This document shows, piece after piece, positions 8,363 through 17,050 of a stretch of DNA of 64,000 bases. A model generated the notes under the pieces. That model was not told the origin of the DNA, ran no database searches, and saw only the letters and a program-made list of their open reading frames with translations. The translations under genes and the position numbers were made by a program. The stretch's first letter is position 1, and every line of letters begins with the position of its first letter. The DNA comes from Lentzea sp. NEAU-D7 (GTDB lineage: Bacteria; Actinomycetota; Actinomycetes; Mycobacteriales; Pseudonocardiaceae). Location: positions 186,001 through 250,000 of the forward strand of contig NZ_JAPJDL010000010.1 in assembly GCF_026242055.1 (NCBI RefSeq), read 5' to 3'.

Positions 8363-8565
8363 AGGTTGTGGAACGGCGAACCGGAGTCCAGCGTGGAGAG
8401 ACCTCCCGGCCAGCCCTGGAAGGTCATGATCCGGTGGCGGAGCTCTTCCACGGTCCGCGGCTGGGCGGGCTTGTGGGTGTGATCGAAATCGACGTCCCCA
8501 GGTGGCGCGTTCATGGCGCGCACCTGAAGCTCCGCGTACCAGGCGAGGAGCTCTTCGTCGGACAT
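8341..8565 (-). CDS. Hypothetical protein upstream of the sensor kinase
   Basis: 74 residues from ATG 8565 (MSDEELLAWYAEL); ATG 8610 in frame is equally possible. No known domain recognised. The composition is balanced (DFDHTHKPAQP, TVEELRHRIMTF, NLWHWLSD), unlike shadow frames around it, and the stop lies 22 bp inside the kinase start region, suggesting the gene is the first of the two-component operon. Function unknown. Confidence 0.55.
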   Translation of the reverse strand: MSDEELLAWYAELQVRAMNAPPGDVDFDHTHKPAQPRTVEELRHRIMTFQGWPGGLSTLDSGSPFHNLWHWLSD

Positions 8566-8684
8566 GTGCGAAAAGTACGGCGGCGTTACTTTCTGCCCGG
8601 ACTTCGACATGCCTGGAAGGAGTCGTGGGCACTCGTCTGGATACACGAGTGCCCACGAACTTCTGAGAACTTTCTCGGATCAGC

Positions 8685-9674
8685 TCACGGCAGGACCTGG
8701 ATCTTGCGCCCGACACCGGCCTTGAACTGGTCCAACGCCTTGGCGTAGTCGTCCAGCGGCACCCTGTCACTGATGAAGATCTCGGGGTCCAGCACCCCGG
8801 TCGCGAACAGGTCAGCCGCCCGTTCGAACGAGTGCAGCACCGCCATCGAGCCGGTGATGGTGATCTCCTGGTTGTAGATCCGGTACGGCTCGATGGTCAC
8901 GCGGGCCGAGTAGTCCGAGACACCGAACTGGAGGAACGTGCCTCCCTTCGCGACCCGGCCGAGACCGTCCTGGATGGCCTTCTCGTTGCCGGTGGCGTCG
9001 ATGACGACGTCCCAGCCCTGCGGCCGGTCCAGTTCGTCCGCCGAGGACGCCACGCCCGTGACACCGAGCTGGACGGCGGTCTTCAGGCGCTCCTCGTTGA
9101 GGTCCACGACCTCGATCGACGACGCGCCCGTCAGCTTGCCGAGCTGCAGCATCATCAGGCCCATCGTGCCCGAGCCGTAGATCAGCACCCGGGACGCCAT
9201 CTGCGACCGCAGCACGTCGTAGCCGCGCACCGCGCACGACAACGGCTCGATCAGCGCCGCGTCCTCGGTGCGCACGTGGTCCGGCAGCTTCACGCAGTTC
9301 GCCACCGGTGCCACCGCGAACTCCGCCGCGCCACCGGACGTCGTGACGCCGATGGCCGCCCAGCGCTCGCAGAGGTTGTTCTTGCCCGAGCGGCACATCC
9401 GGCACTCGTGGCAGTACAGCGACGGGTCGACGGCGACCCGGTCACCGACCTTCAGCTCGTTCACCTGCGAACCGATCTCGACGACCGTGCCGGCGAACTC
9501 GTGGCCCGGCACGACCGGCAGGGTGGGCGCGAACTCGCCCTGCAGGATGTGCAGGTCCGTGCCGCACAACCCGCAGGCCGCCACGTCGACGACCACTTCG
9601 CGGGGACCGCAGGTGGGATCGTCCACAGTGGTCACTTCGACGGACCCGACGCCGGTGATCACTGCTGCTTTCAC
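8685..9674 (-). CDS. Zinc-dependent medium-chain dehydrogenase (sorbitol/polyol type)
   Basis: 329 residues. N-terminal GroES-like domain with catalytic zinc ligands in ACGLCGTDLHI and PGHEFAGTVVEIG, structural zinc cysteines in CHECRMCRSGKNNLC, and a Rossmann domain (VLIYGSGTMGLMMLQL, where the glycine-rich turn is GSGTMG). Such enzymes oxidise polyols or sugars to ketoses with NAD(P). It is the last gene of an ABC-importer operon, whose permease stop overlaps its GTG start (GTGA). Together they resemble sorbitol/mannitol or other polyol uptake loci. The exact substrate is inferred from context only. Confidence 0.88.
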   Translation of the reverse strand: MKAAVITGVGSVEVTTVDDPTCGPREVVVDVAACGLCGTDLHILQGEFAPTLPVVPGHEFAGTVVEIGSQVNELKVGDRVAVDPSLYCHECRMCRSGKNNLCERWAAIGVTTSGGAAEFAVAPVANCVKLPDHVRTEDAALIEPLSCAVRGYDVLRSQMASRVLIYGSGTMGLMMLQLGKLTGASSIEVVDLNEERLKTAVQLGVTGVASSADELDRPQGWDVVIDATGNEKAIQDGLGRVAKGGTFLQFGVSDYSARVTIEPYRIYNQEITITGSMAVLHSFERAADLFATGVLDPEIFISDRVPLDDYAKALDQFKAGVGRKIQVLP

Positions 9675-10486
9675 TTGACCGCTCCCAACGAAAGGCCCTG
9701 GACGAGCTTGTCCTGGGCGGCGAACCCGGCGATGAGCACCGGCAGAGACACCACGACCGCGGCCGCGCACACCTTGGCCAGGAACAGGCCCTGGGAGGTG
9801 ACGAACCCGGTGAGGTACACGGGGGCGGTACCGGCGACGACACCGGTGAGCACCCGTGCGAAGAGCAGCTCGTTCCAGCTGAAGATGAAGCAGATCAGCG
9901 CCGTCGCCGCGATGCCCGGCATGGCGATCGGGGCGACCACCCGGCGCAGGATCGTGAGCAACCCGGCGCCGTCGATCGAGGCCGCCTCGAGGATCTCCTT
10001 CGGGACCTCGGAAAGGAACGACCGCATGAGCCACACCGCGATCGGCAGGTTCATCGAGCAGTACAGCAGCGTGAGGAACGAGATGTTGTCGAGCATCCCG
10101 GAGAACTGCGCGATCAGGTAGATCGGCAGCAGCGCCGCGACGACGGGCATCATCTTGGTGGACAGGAAGAAGAACAGGACGTCCGTCCACTTCTCCACCG
10201 GCTTGATCGACAACGCGTACGCGGCCGGGATCGCGAGCAGCAGCACGATGATCGTCGACCCGATCGAGGCGCTGAACGAGTTGATCAGCGGCGGCCACGC
10301 GCCGGAGTCGAAGAACTCCGCGTAGCCGTCGAACGTGATCGGCGCGAGCAGCGAGGGCGGGTTCGTCGCCGCGTCGGACTCGCTGTGCAGCGAGGTCAGG
10401 AACATCCAGGCCACCGGCGCGAAGAACACGATGCCGGCGAACCAGGCGAGCACACCCCAGCCGTGTTTGAACCATCGGGGCGTCAT
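9671..10486 (-). CDS. Carbohydrate ABC transporter permease, MalG type
   Basis: 271 residues with six predicted membrane helices and the EAA loop consensus EAASIDGAGLLTILRRVVAPIAMPG (quoted in part: EAASIDGAG, then IAMPG), which contacts the ATPase subunit. ATG 10486 has an excellent AAGGAGG ribosome site and overlaps the preceding permease stop. Forms the inner-membrane channel with the MalF-type partner. No ATPase is encoded in the operon, so a shared MsiK-like ATPase elsewhere is likely, as in other actinomycetes. Confidence 0.92.
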   Translation of the reverse strand: MTPRWFKHGWGVLAWFAGIVFFAPVAWMFLTSLHSESDAATNPPSLLAPITFDGYAEFFDSGAWPPLINSFSASIGSTIIVLLLAIPAAYALSIKPVEKWTDVLFFFLSTKMMPVVAALLPIYLIAQFSGMLDNISFLTLLYCSMNLPIAVWLMRSFLSEVPKEILEAASIDGAGLLTILRRVVAPIAMPGIAATALICFIFSWNELLFARVLTGVVAGTAPVYLTGFVTSQGLFLAKVCAAAVVVSLPVLIAGFAAQDKLVQGLSLGAVK

Positions 10487-11412
10487 CGCTTCTCCTCCTT
10501 GAACAGCGAGGACACCACGCGCAGCGCGAACGTCGCGATGACCATCGAGCCCGCGACCACGATGACGCCGGCCGCGGAGGCCTCGCCGTACTCGTGGGCC
10601 TGGTAGAAGGTCTGGTAGATCATGTACGGCAGGTTCGCCGTGCCCAGACCGCCGGACGTGATCGTGAAGACCGCGTCGAAGTTCTGCACGATGTAGATCG
10701 ACCCGAGCAGCCCGCCGAGCTCCAGGTACTGGCGCAGGTGCGGGAACGTCAGGTACCGGAAGATCTGGAACGACGACGCGCCGTCGATCGTCGCGGCCTC
10801 GACCGGTTCGATCGGCTTGGACTGCAGGCCCGCCAGCAGGATCAGCATCATGAACGGCGTCCACTGCCACACCAGCGACAGCACCACGGCGCTCATCGGC
10901 ATGGTGGAGATCCAGTCCGGCTGGGCGTCGAAGCCCAGCCAGTTCAGGATGCCGTTGAACAGGCCGTACTCCGGGTTGTAGAGCACGTGCTTCCAGATCA
11001 GCGCCGCCGCCACCGGGACCACGAGGAACGGCGCGATGAGCATGGTGCGCACGAACCCGCGGCCCGCGAACTTCTTGTCCAGCAGCAGCGCAAGACCCAG
11101 CCCGAGGAGCAGGCTGATGATCACGACCGAGGCCGTGAGCACGATCGTGTTGACGACCGACGACCGCAGGTCCGGGTCGGTGAACACGTTGACGTAGTTG
11201 TCGAACCCGGCGAACCCGCGGTTGGTGGGGTCGAGCGAGTTCCACTTCATGAACGAGATGACGAGCGTCGCGACGAACGGCAGCTGCGTCACGATGATCA
11301 GGAAGATCAGGGCGGGCAGCAGAGGCGCCCGCCGCGCCCACTTCGAGTAGCCCTTGCGGGGGACGGGAGGCGGCCGGTCGACGACCGACCGCTCCCGCGT
11401 CATGACAGCCAT
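10483..11412 (-). CDS. Carbohydrate ABC transporter permease, MalF type
   Basis: 309 residues; cytoplasmic Arg/Pro-rich N-terminus, then helices starting at APLLPALIFLIIVTQLPFV. The EAA loop is EAATIDGASSFQIFRYLTFP (in part). ATG 11412, with a second in-frame ATG at 11403. It follows the binding-protein gene by one base and overlaps the MalG-type gene by 4 bp. Partner of the MalG-type permease for import of a polyol or sugar. Confidence 0.92.
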   Translation of the reverse strand: MAVMTRERSVVDRPPPVPRKGYSKWARRAPLLPALIFLIIVTQLPFVATLVISFMKWNSLDPTNRGFAGFDNYVNVFTDPDLRSSVVNTIVLTASVVIISLLLGLGLALLLDKKFAGRGFVRTMLIAPFLVVPVAAALIWKHVLYNPEYGLFNGILNWLGFDAQPDWISTMPMSAVVLSLVWQWTPFMMLILLAGLQSKPIEPVEAATIDGASSFQIFRYLTFPHLRQYLELGGLLGSIYIVQNFDAVFTITSGGLGTANLPYMIYQTFYQAHEYGEASAAGVIVVAGSMVIATFALRVVSSLFKEEKR

Positions 11413-11413
11413 G

Positions 11414-12748
11414 TCACTGTCCCTTGTACTTCGCGGCGACCTTCTCGGCGAGCCCCTGACCGTTGTTCAGCGCGTCGTCCACCGTCACCGCGCCCGCGAT
11501 CGCCGAGCTGATCTGCTGCGACACCTGGGTGCCGAGGTCGGTGAACTCGGGGATGCCGACGAACTGGATGCCGGGCGCCGGACGCTCCTGCACACCGGGG
11601 TTGAGCGGCTTCGCGCTCTTGATCGCGGCCTCGGCCATCGCGGAGAAGCTGCCGGAGGACTGCTTGTACTCGGCGCGCTGGTAGGTCGACGCGCGCTTGC
11701 CGTCGGGGAGCTTCGACCAGCCGAGGTTCTTGCCGACGAGCTCCTCGTAGCCCTTGCCGGACGCCCACGAGATGAACTTCCAGGCCGCGTCCTGCTTCTT
11801 CGACGCCTTCTGGATGCCGAACGCCCACGTGTAGAGCCAGCCGGAGCTGTCGGTCTTCACGACCGGCGCCTGGGTGAAGCCGAGCTTGCCCTTGATGGGG
11901 GAGTCGTCGGCCTCGAGCAGACCGGCGGCGACCGTGGCGTCGTACCACATCGCGACCTTGCCCTGCGTCATGTTGTTCAGGCACTCGGCGAAGCCCGCCT
12001 GCGGAGCGCCGTTCTCGCCGTAGTTGCGGACGAGGTCGACGTAGAACTTGGTGGCCTCCTTGAACTCCGGCGCGTTGACCTGCGCCTGCCAGTCCTTGGT
12101 GAACCACGTGCCGCCGAAGGTGTTCACGACCGTCGTGAGCGGCGCCATGACCTGGCCCCAGCCCGGCTGGCCGCGCAGGCAGATGCCGCGCACCTCGGGC
12201 GTCGCGACCTTCTGCGCCGCTTCCGCGACCTGCTGCCAGGTCGGCTTCTCCGGCAGCGTGACGCCCTTGGCCTCGAAGATGTCCTTGCGGTACATGAGGA
12301 ACGACGACTCGCCGTAGAACGGCTGCGCGTAGACCTTGCCGTCCGCCGCGGTCAGCGACTGCCTGATCGGCTCCAGGATGTCGGCCTGGTCGAACCCGCT
12401 GTCCTTGGACACGAAGTCGTCCATCGGCGCGAGCCAGCCGTTCTTGGCGTACATCGGCGTCTCGTAGTTGGAGATCGTCGCGACGTCGTACTGCCCGGCC
12501 TGGCTGGAGAAGTCCTGGCTGATCTTGTCGCGGACGTCGTTCTCCGGCAGCACGGTGAAGTTCACCTTGATGCCCGTGTCCTTCGTGAAGTTGTCCGCGG
12601 TGAGCTTCTGCAGGTCCTGCATCTGCGGGTTGTTCACCATCAGGACGTTCACCGAGTTCTCACCGCCGCCCCCGCCGCCGGCACCCGAGCAGGCGGACGC
12701 GAGCAGCAACACGGCGGTAGCGGCTCCGAGTGTGCGAATCGACGACAT
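11414..12748 (-). CDS. Sugar/polyol ABC transporter substrate-binding lipoprotein
   Basis: 444 residues. Lipoprotein signal peptide LGAATAVLLLASAC with the modified Cys at about residue 20, followed by a Gly-rich linker. The body is a family-1 solute-binding protein (NPQMQDLQKLTADNF, WYDATVAAGLLEADDSPIKGK). AAAGGAAC precedes the ATG. Gene order regulator, binding protein, MalF, MalG and Zn-dehydrogenase suggests a sorbitol/mannitol-like substrate (SmoE-type), which is an inference. Confidence 0.9.
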   Translation of the reverse strand: MSSIRTLGAATAVLLLASACSGAGGGGGGENSVNVLMVNNPQMQDLQKLTADNFTKDTGIKVNFTVLPENDVRDKISQDFSSQAGQYDVATISNYETPMYAKNGWLAPMDDFVSKDSGFDQADILEPIRQSLTAADGKVYAQPFYGESSFLMYRKDIFEAKGVTLPEKPTWQQVAEAAQKVATPEVRGICLRGQPGWGQVMAPLTTVVNTFGGTWFTKDWQAQVNAPEFKEATKFYVDLVRNYGENGAPQAGFAECLNNMTQGKVAMWYDATVAAGLLEADDSPIKGKLGFTQAPVVKTDSSGWLYTWAFGIQKASKKQDAAWKFISWASGKGYEELVGKNLGWSKLPDGKRASTYQRAEYKQSSGSFSAMAEAAIKSAKPLNPGVQERPAPGIQFVGIPEFTDLGTQVSQQISSAIAGAVTVDDALNNGQGLAEKVAAKYKGQ

Positions 12749-12834
12749 CGTCGGTTCCTTTCAAGGGTTTTTGGGCGCGCTGAAGAAGGGGGAAGTCGCA
12801 CCCAAATCGTGAGGGCGGTCAGTGCACAAGATGA

Positions 12835-13596
12835 TCAAGCACGGATGACCTTGGGGCCTAGAAGGGTGTAGCGGTGGGCCTCGTGGGCGGAGAGGCCGCT
12901 GTCGGTGACGATCGCCTCCAGGTCGGAGACCTCGGCGAACCGGTGGAAGCTGGAGACGCCGAACTTCGTGTGCGTCCCGACGAAGATCTTCCGCCGGGAC
13001 GCGCCGAGCGCCTTGGCCTTCACCGCGCCGACCGCCGGGTCGGGCGTGGTCAGGCCGTGCTCGCGGGAGATGCCGTTCGCGCCGATGTAGGCGAGGTCGA
13101 TGACCATCTCGCCGAGCATCCTGGTGGTCCAGTGGTCCACAGTGGCCAGCGTGTGGCCCCTGACGCGGCCGCCCAGCAGCAGGACGGTGCACGACGGGTG
13201 CTCGGACATCGCCGCCGCGGTCGGCAGCGACGCGGTGATGATCGTGAGCGGGTTGGTCGTGGGCAGCGCCTCCGCGACGAGCTGCGGCGTGTAGCCCTCG
13301 TCGATGAACACGGTCTCGGCGTCGTCGAGGCGCTCGGCGGCCGCCTTCGCGATGCGCCGCTTCTCCGGGACGTGCGACCCGGCGCGGAACCGGAGTCCTG
13401 TCTCGAAGCCGGCGCTCTCGACCGGTACACCGCCACCGTGCGTCCGCCGCACCAGGCCGTGCTCGTCGAGCACGCGCAGGTCGCGCCTGACCGTTTCGGG
13501 CGCCACGCGCAGTTCCTGCGCCATCTCCACCACGTCGACGCGGCCGTCGGCGCGGGCCCTGGCCAGGATGCGCCGCTTGCGTTCCTCGGCTCGCAT
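12835..13596 (-). CDS. DeoR/GlpR-family transcriptional regulator
   Basis: 253 residues from ATG 13596. N-terminal DeoR helix-turn-helix (RAEERKRRILARARADGRVDV; VAPETVRRDLRVLDEHGLVRRTHGG), then a DeoRC sugar-phosphate-sensing domain (RIAKAAAERLDDAETVFIDEGYT; YIGANGIS; KAKALGASRRKIFVGTHTKFG, each quoted in part). It is transcribed toward the ABC operon 86 bp away and is the natural regulator of it. Six TGCCC-type repeats lie directly upstream. The in-frame start at 13653 would place some repeats inside the gene and is less likely. Confidence 0.9.
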   Translation of the reverse strand: MRAEERKRRILARARADGRVDVVEMAQELRVAPETVRRDLRVLDEHGLVRRTHGGGVPVESAGFETGLRFRAGSHVPEKRRIAKAAAERLDDAETVFIDEGYTPQLVAEALPTTNPLTIITASLPTAAAMSEHPSCTVLLLGGRVRGHTLATVDHWTTRMLGEMVIDLAYIGANGISREHGLTTPDPAVGAVKAKALGASRRKIFVGTHTKFGVSSFHRFAEVSDLEAIVTDSGLSAHEAHRYTLLGPKVIRA

Positions 13597-13602
13597 GTCA
13601 CC

Positions 13603-13792
13603 TGCCCATTCGGCTCTTGAGTTGCCCGTTCGGGCCGTGCGTAGATGAAACACCCTGGAAACATTGTGGTGGGTGCCACAACTGGGTGAGATACTGCCCG
13701 AATTATGCCCGGTTCGCCGTGTGTGACGGCGTGTTGACGCAGGTCGGCCAGAGCGGGCATGCCCGAGTTCCGGTGCCGTTCTGCCCGTATCG
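13603..13792. promoter_or_regulatory. Cluster of TGCCC(G)NTTCG repeats upstream of the DeoR gene
   Basis: Six same-orientation copies: TGCCCATTCGG 13603-13613, TGCCCGTTCGG 13623-13633, TGCCCGAATTA 13695-13705, TGCCCGGTTCG 13706-13716, TGCCCGAGTTC from 13760, TGCCCGTATCG 13782-13792. Start-to-start spacing of the outer pairs is 20 and 22 bp, the middle pair 11 bp, all near whole helical turns. DeoR-family regulators commonly bind direct repeats, so this is a good candidate autoregulatory operator array; the binding protein is inferred. Confidence 0.55.
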
Positions 13793-13813
13793 CCGCCATG
13801 TGGGCAGAAACGA

Positions 13814-13852
13814 CTGAGCGGTTGTGGTCACGTTTCGACCACAACCGCTCAG
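13814..13852 (-). terminator. Terminator of the maltose-type operon
   Basis: Perfect 16-bp arms CTGAGCGGTTGTGGTC / GACCACAACCGCTCAG with a 7-nt loop, 17 bp past the stop of the GH13 gene on the minus strand. The stem's length and perfection make a factor-independent terminator very likely; it separates the maltose-type operon from the DeoR promoter region. Confidence 0.85.
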
Positions 13853-13869
13853 CGCCACCCGGTCCGGTA

Positions 13870-15351
13870 CTAGCTCAGCCAGGCCGCTGCGTCCCTCGGA
13901 AGCTTGCCGTCCTCCAGCGGGACGCTGGACAACGTCGGCACGCCCGGCAGGGCGACCGGCGCGCCGGACAGGTTGACCACGCAGGTGGTGTCGCCGCGCC
14001 GGAACGCGAGCACGTCCTCACCCAGGTCGAGCCACTCCAGGTCGCCGTCGATGCCGCGGCGCCGCGCGAACACCTCGCGGTACAGCGAGAGCATCGAGCC
14101 GGGGTCCTCCGACTGGACCGCGACCGAGAAGTCCTGCCAGTTCTCCGGTTGCGGCAGCCAGCTCGGACCGTCCTCCGTGGACCAGGGGAGTGGCACGCGG
14201 CAGCCGTCGCGTCCCCGGTCGGTGAAGCCGGAGCGGTGCCACACCGGGTCCTCGCGCAGCTCGTCCGGCAGGTCCTCGACCTCCCAGAGGCCCAGCTCCT
14301 CGCCCTGGTAGACGTAGACGCCGCCGGGCAGCGCCGCGGTGAGCATGATCGCCGCACGGGCACGGCGGGTGCCCAGCTCGAAGTCGGTCGGGGCGCCGTG
14401 CTGCCTGTCCGCGAAGGAGAACCCCGTCTTCTCGCGGCCGTAGCGGGTGACGTGCCTGGTGACGTCGTGGTTGGAGAGCACCCAGGTCGGCGGCGCGCCG
14501 ACGGGTTCGTGCGCGGCGAGCGTGCTGTCGACGACCTCGCGCAGCTCGCCCGCGTTCCACGGGCAGCACAGGAAGTCGAAGTTGAACGCGCTGTGCATCT
14601 CGTCCTGGCGGAGGTACCGGGCGAACCTGACCGGGTCCGGCAGCCACATCTCGCCGACGAGGATGCGGTCGCCGTCGTAGGAGTCCACGATCTGCCGCCA
14701 CCTGCGGTAGATCTCGTGCACGCCGTCCTGGTCGGAGTAGGGCAGGTCGGCGTCGGGCTTGCTGAAGTCCTTGACCAGGCCGTCGGCCACGTCGATGCGG
14801 AAGCCGTCGACACCGCGGTCGAGCCAGAACCGCAGGATGTCCTCGAACTCGTCGTGGACGACCTGGTTCTCCCAGTTGAAGTCGGGCTGCTCGGCGGCGT
14901 AGAGGTGCAGGTACCAGCGGCCGTCCGGGAGCCTGCTCCAGGCCGGGCCGCCGAAGCGCGACTGCCAGTCGTTCGGGATCTCCTCGGTGTCGCGGATGTG
15001 GAAGCGGTCCCACAGGCCGTCCTTGAACCACGGGTGCTGGTCGCTGCAGTGGTTCGGGACGAGGTCGATGATGATCCGGATGCCCAGTCCGTGCGCGTCC
15101 GCGATGAGCTTCTCGGCGTCGGCGAGCGACCCGAAGACCGGCTCGATGTCGCGGTAGTCCGCCACGTCGTAGCCGCCGTCCGCGAGCGGGCTCGGGTACC
15201 ACGGGTTGAGCCAGATCGCATCGAAGCCGAGGCTCGCGATGTGCTGGAGCTTGGCGCGGAGGCCGGCCAGGTCGCCGATGCCGTCACCGTTGCCGTCCGC
15301 GAAGCTGCGCAGGTAGACCTGGTAGATGGATGCGTTGCGCCACCAACTCAT
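13870..15351 (-). CDS. aglA: GH13 alpha-glucosidase / oligo-1,6-glucosidase
   Basis: 493 residues. (Beta/alpha)8 amylase-superfamily enzyme with all four conserved regions: DLVPNHCSDQHPWF (region I), GFRIDVADG (nucleophile Asp), VGEMWLPD (acid/base Glu) and VLSNHDVTRH (transition-state Asp). There is no signal peptide, so it acts in the cytoplasm on imported maltose, trehalose or isomalto-oligosaccharides. ATG 15351 has AAAGGAC upstream; the longer frame to 15942 runs through the permease gene and is spurious. Last gene of the LacI-controlled ABC operon. Confidence 0.93.
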   Translation of the reverse strand: MSWWRNASIYQVYLRSFADGNGDGIGDLAGLRAKLQHIASLGFDAIWLNPWYPSPLADGGYDVADYRDIEPVFGSLADAEKLIADAHGLGIRIIIDLVPNHCSDQHPWFKDGLWDRFHIRDTEEIPNDWQSRFGGPAWSRLPDGRWYLHLYAAEQPDFNWENQVVHDEFEDILRFWLDRGVDGFRIDVADGLVKDFSKPDADLPYSDQDGVHEIYRRWRQIVDSYDGDRILVGEMWLPDPVRFARYLRQDEMHSAFNFDFLCCPWNAGELREVVDSTLAAHEPVGAPPTWVLSNHDVTRHVTRYGREKTGFSFADRQHGAPTDFELGTRRARAAIMLTAALPGGVYVYQGEELGLWEVEDLPDELREDPVWHRSGFTDRGRDGCRVPLPWSTEDGPSWLPQPENWQDFSVAVQSEDPGSMLSLYREVFARRRGIDGDLEWLDLGEDVLAFRRGDTTCVVNLSGAPVALPGVPTLSSVPLEDGKLPRDAAAWLS

Positions 15352-15362
15352 CTGGTGTCCTT

Positions 15363-16196
15363 TCAGCCTTTTACGCCGCCCGCGGTGAGCCCCGCGAGGA
15401 TGTGCCGCTGGAACGCCAGGAACAGCGCCACCATCGGCAGGCTCGCCAGCACGAGGCCCGCGAGCAGGAGGTTGATCGGGGTGTCCGGGGCGAAGCGCTG
15501 AAGCGCGACACTGAGCGTCTGCTTCGCCGGATCGGGGAACACGAGCAGCGGCCAGATGAAGTCCTTCCACGCCGCCACGACCGCGAAGATCGAGACGACG
15601 GCGAGGATGGGGCGCGAGATCGGCAGCACGATGCGGACGAGGGTCGTCCACGTGTTCGCGCCGTCGATCCTGGCCGCTTCGAGGAGCTCTTCCGGGATCT
15701 GGTCGAAGAACCGCTTGAGCAGGTACACGTTCAGCGCGTTCGCCGCGGCCGGCAACCAGATGCCCGCCGGGTTGTTGAGCAGGTCGAGGTCGGTGAGCGT
15801 GAGGTAGACCGGGACCAGCACGGCCGTCGAGGGCAACATCAGCGTCGCCAGCATCAGGCCCATGACCACGTTGCCGAAGATCGGCCGGAGCTTGGACAGC
15901 GCGTAGGCCGCGGGGACGATCACGGCCATCTGCACCGCCCACGCGCCGATCGCGACGACGAACGTGTTGAGGAAGAACCGCCCCAGGTCCATGTAGTTCC
16001 AGGCGTCGACGTACGCGCCCGGTTCCCAGGTCCGGGGCAGGATCGTCGGCGGTTGCTGCGCCAGTTCCGCCGGCGGTTTGAACGCGCCGAGCAGCACCCA
16101 GACCAGCGGGAGCAGGAACGCCGCCGTGAACAGGACCAGCGTGCCGGCCAGGACGATCCAGTAGACCGGGCCCGTTCCCCTGGTGAGAGTCCTCAT
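15363..16196 (-). CDS. Sugar ABC transporter permease, MalG type
   Basis: 277 residues with six membrane helices and the EAA motif EAARIDGANTWTTLVRIVLP (in part). It overlaps the upstream MalF-type gene by 4 bp and ends 11 bp before the GH13 gene. Likely imports maltose- or alpha-glucoside-type sugars, inferred from the co-transcribed glucosidase. Confidence 0.92.
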   Translation of the reverse strand: MRTLTRGTGPVYWIVLAGTLVLFTAAFLLPLVWVLLGAFKPPAELAQQPPTILPRTWEPGAYVDAWNYMDLGRFFLNTFVVAIGAWAVQMAVIVPAAYALSKLRPIFGNVVMGLMLATLMLPSTAVLVPVYLTLTDLDLLNNPAGIWLPAAANALNVYLLKRFFDQIPEELLEAARIDGANTWTTLVRIVLPISRPILAVVSIFAVVAAWKDFIWPLLVFPDPAKQTLSVALQRFAPDTPINLLLAGLVLASLPMVALFLAFQRHILAGLTAGGVKG

Positions 16197-17050
16197 GCGC
16201 CGGCCTTCTTCGTGATCTTGAGGTAGAGGAAGGAGAAGACGCCCAGCACCGCGAAGAGGATCAGGCTCAGCGCGCTCGCGGTGCCGAAGTCGTTGTAGTA
16301 GAAGGCGTAGCGGTACAGCAGGAGCAGCACGGTGACCGTGGACTCCTCCGGGCCGCCGCCGGTCATGATGAACGGCTCGGTGAAGATCTGCATGGTCGCG
16401 ACGACCTGCAGCAGCAACAGCATGAGGATCACGAACTTGGTCTGCGGGATCGTGACGTGCCAGACCTTCTTGACGATCCCGGCGCCGTCCAGGTCGGCGG
16501 CCTCGTACAGCTCACCGGGGATGGTCTGCAGCGCGGCCAGGTAGATCAGCGTCGCCGAGCCCATGTTCGCCCACGTGATCACGAGCACGAGGCTGATCAT
16601 GCTGGTGCTGCTGGAGTCGAGCCATTGCGACGTGGGCAGCCCCAGTCCTCTGAGGACGGAGTTGAACAGGCCCGGTCCCGGGTCGTAGAACCACTTCCAC
16701 AGCAGGGCCGTCACGACCGGCGGCAACATCACCGGCAGGTAGACCAGCAGGCGGAAGTAGCCCTTGGCGTGCCGCAGCTCGTTGAGCACCACGGCGGTCA
16801 GGAAGGGGACGCCGAAACCGAGCAGCAGAGCCAGAAGCGTGAAGTACAAGGTGTTGCGCCACGCCACCCCGAACAGCGGGTCCGCGAAGAGCCGCTCGAA
16901 GTTCTCCCAGCCCACCCAGTCGGGACTCGTGACGAAGTTGACCTGCTGGAAGCTCAGGACCACCCCGCGCACGATGGGGTACCAGGAGAACACCGCGAAG
17001 ACAACCAGCGCGGCACTCAGGAAGCCGTACGCGGTGACGTGGCGCCGCAC
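16193..17050 (-). CDS. Sugar ABC transporter permease, MalF type
   Basis: 285 residues; first helix YGFLSAALVVFAVFSWYPI; EAA-loop EAADLDGAGIVKKVWHVTIP (in part). Starts right after the binding-protein stop and overlaps the MalG-type gene by 4 bp. Inner-membrane channel subunit of the second sugar importer in this window. Confidence 0.92.
   Translation of the reverse strand: MRRHVTAYGFLSAALVVFAVFSWYPIVRGVVLSFQQVNFVTSPDWVGWENFERLFADPLFGVAWRNTLYFTLLALLLGFGVPFLTAVVLNELRHAKGYFRLLVYLPVMLPPVVTALLWKWFYDPGPGLFNSVLRGLGLPTSQWLDSSSTSMISLVLVITWANMGSATLIYLAALQTIPGELYEAADLDGAGIVKKVWHVTIPQTKFVILMLLLLQVVATMQIFTEPFIMTGGGPEESTVTVLLLLYRYAFYYNDFGTASALSLILFAVLGVFSFLYLKITKKAGA

Noticed and set aside
13759-15501. 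580-codon plus-strand frame over the GH13 gene
   Set aside because: Val/Ala/Arg-rich shadow; the minus strand carries all four GH13 regions.
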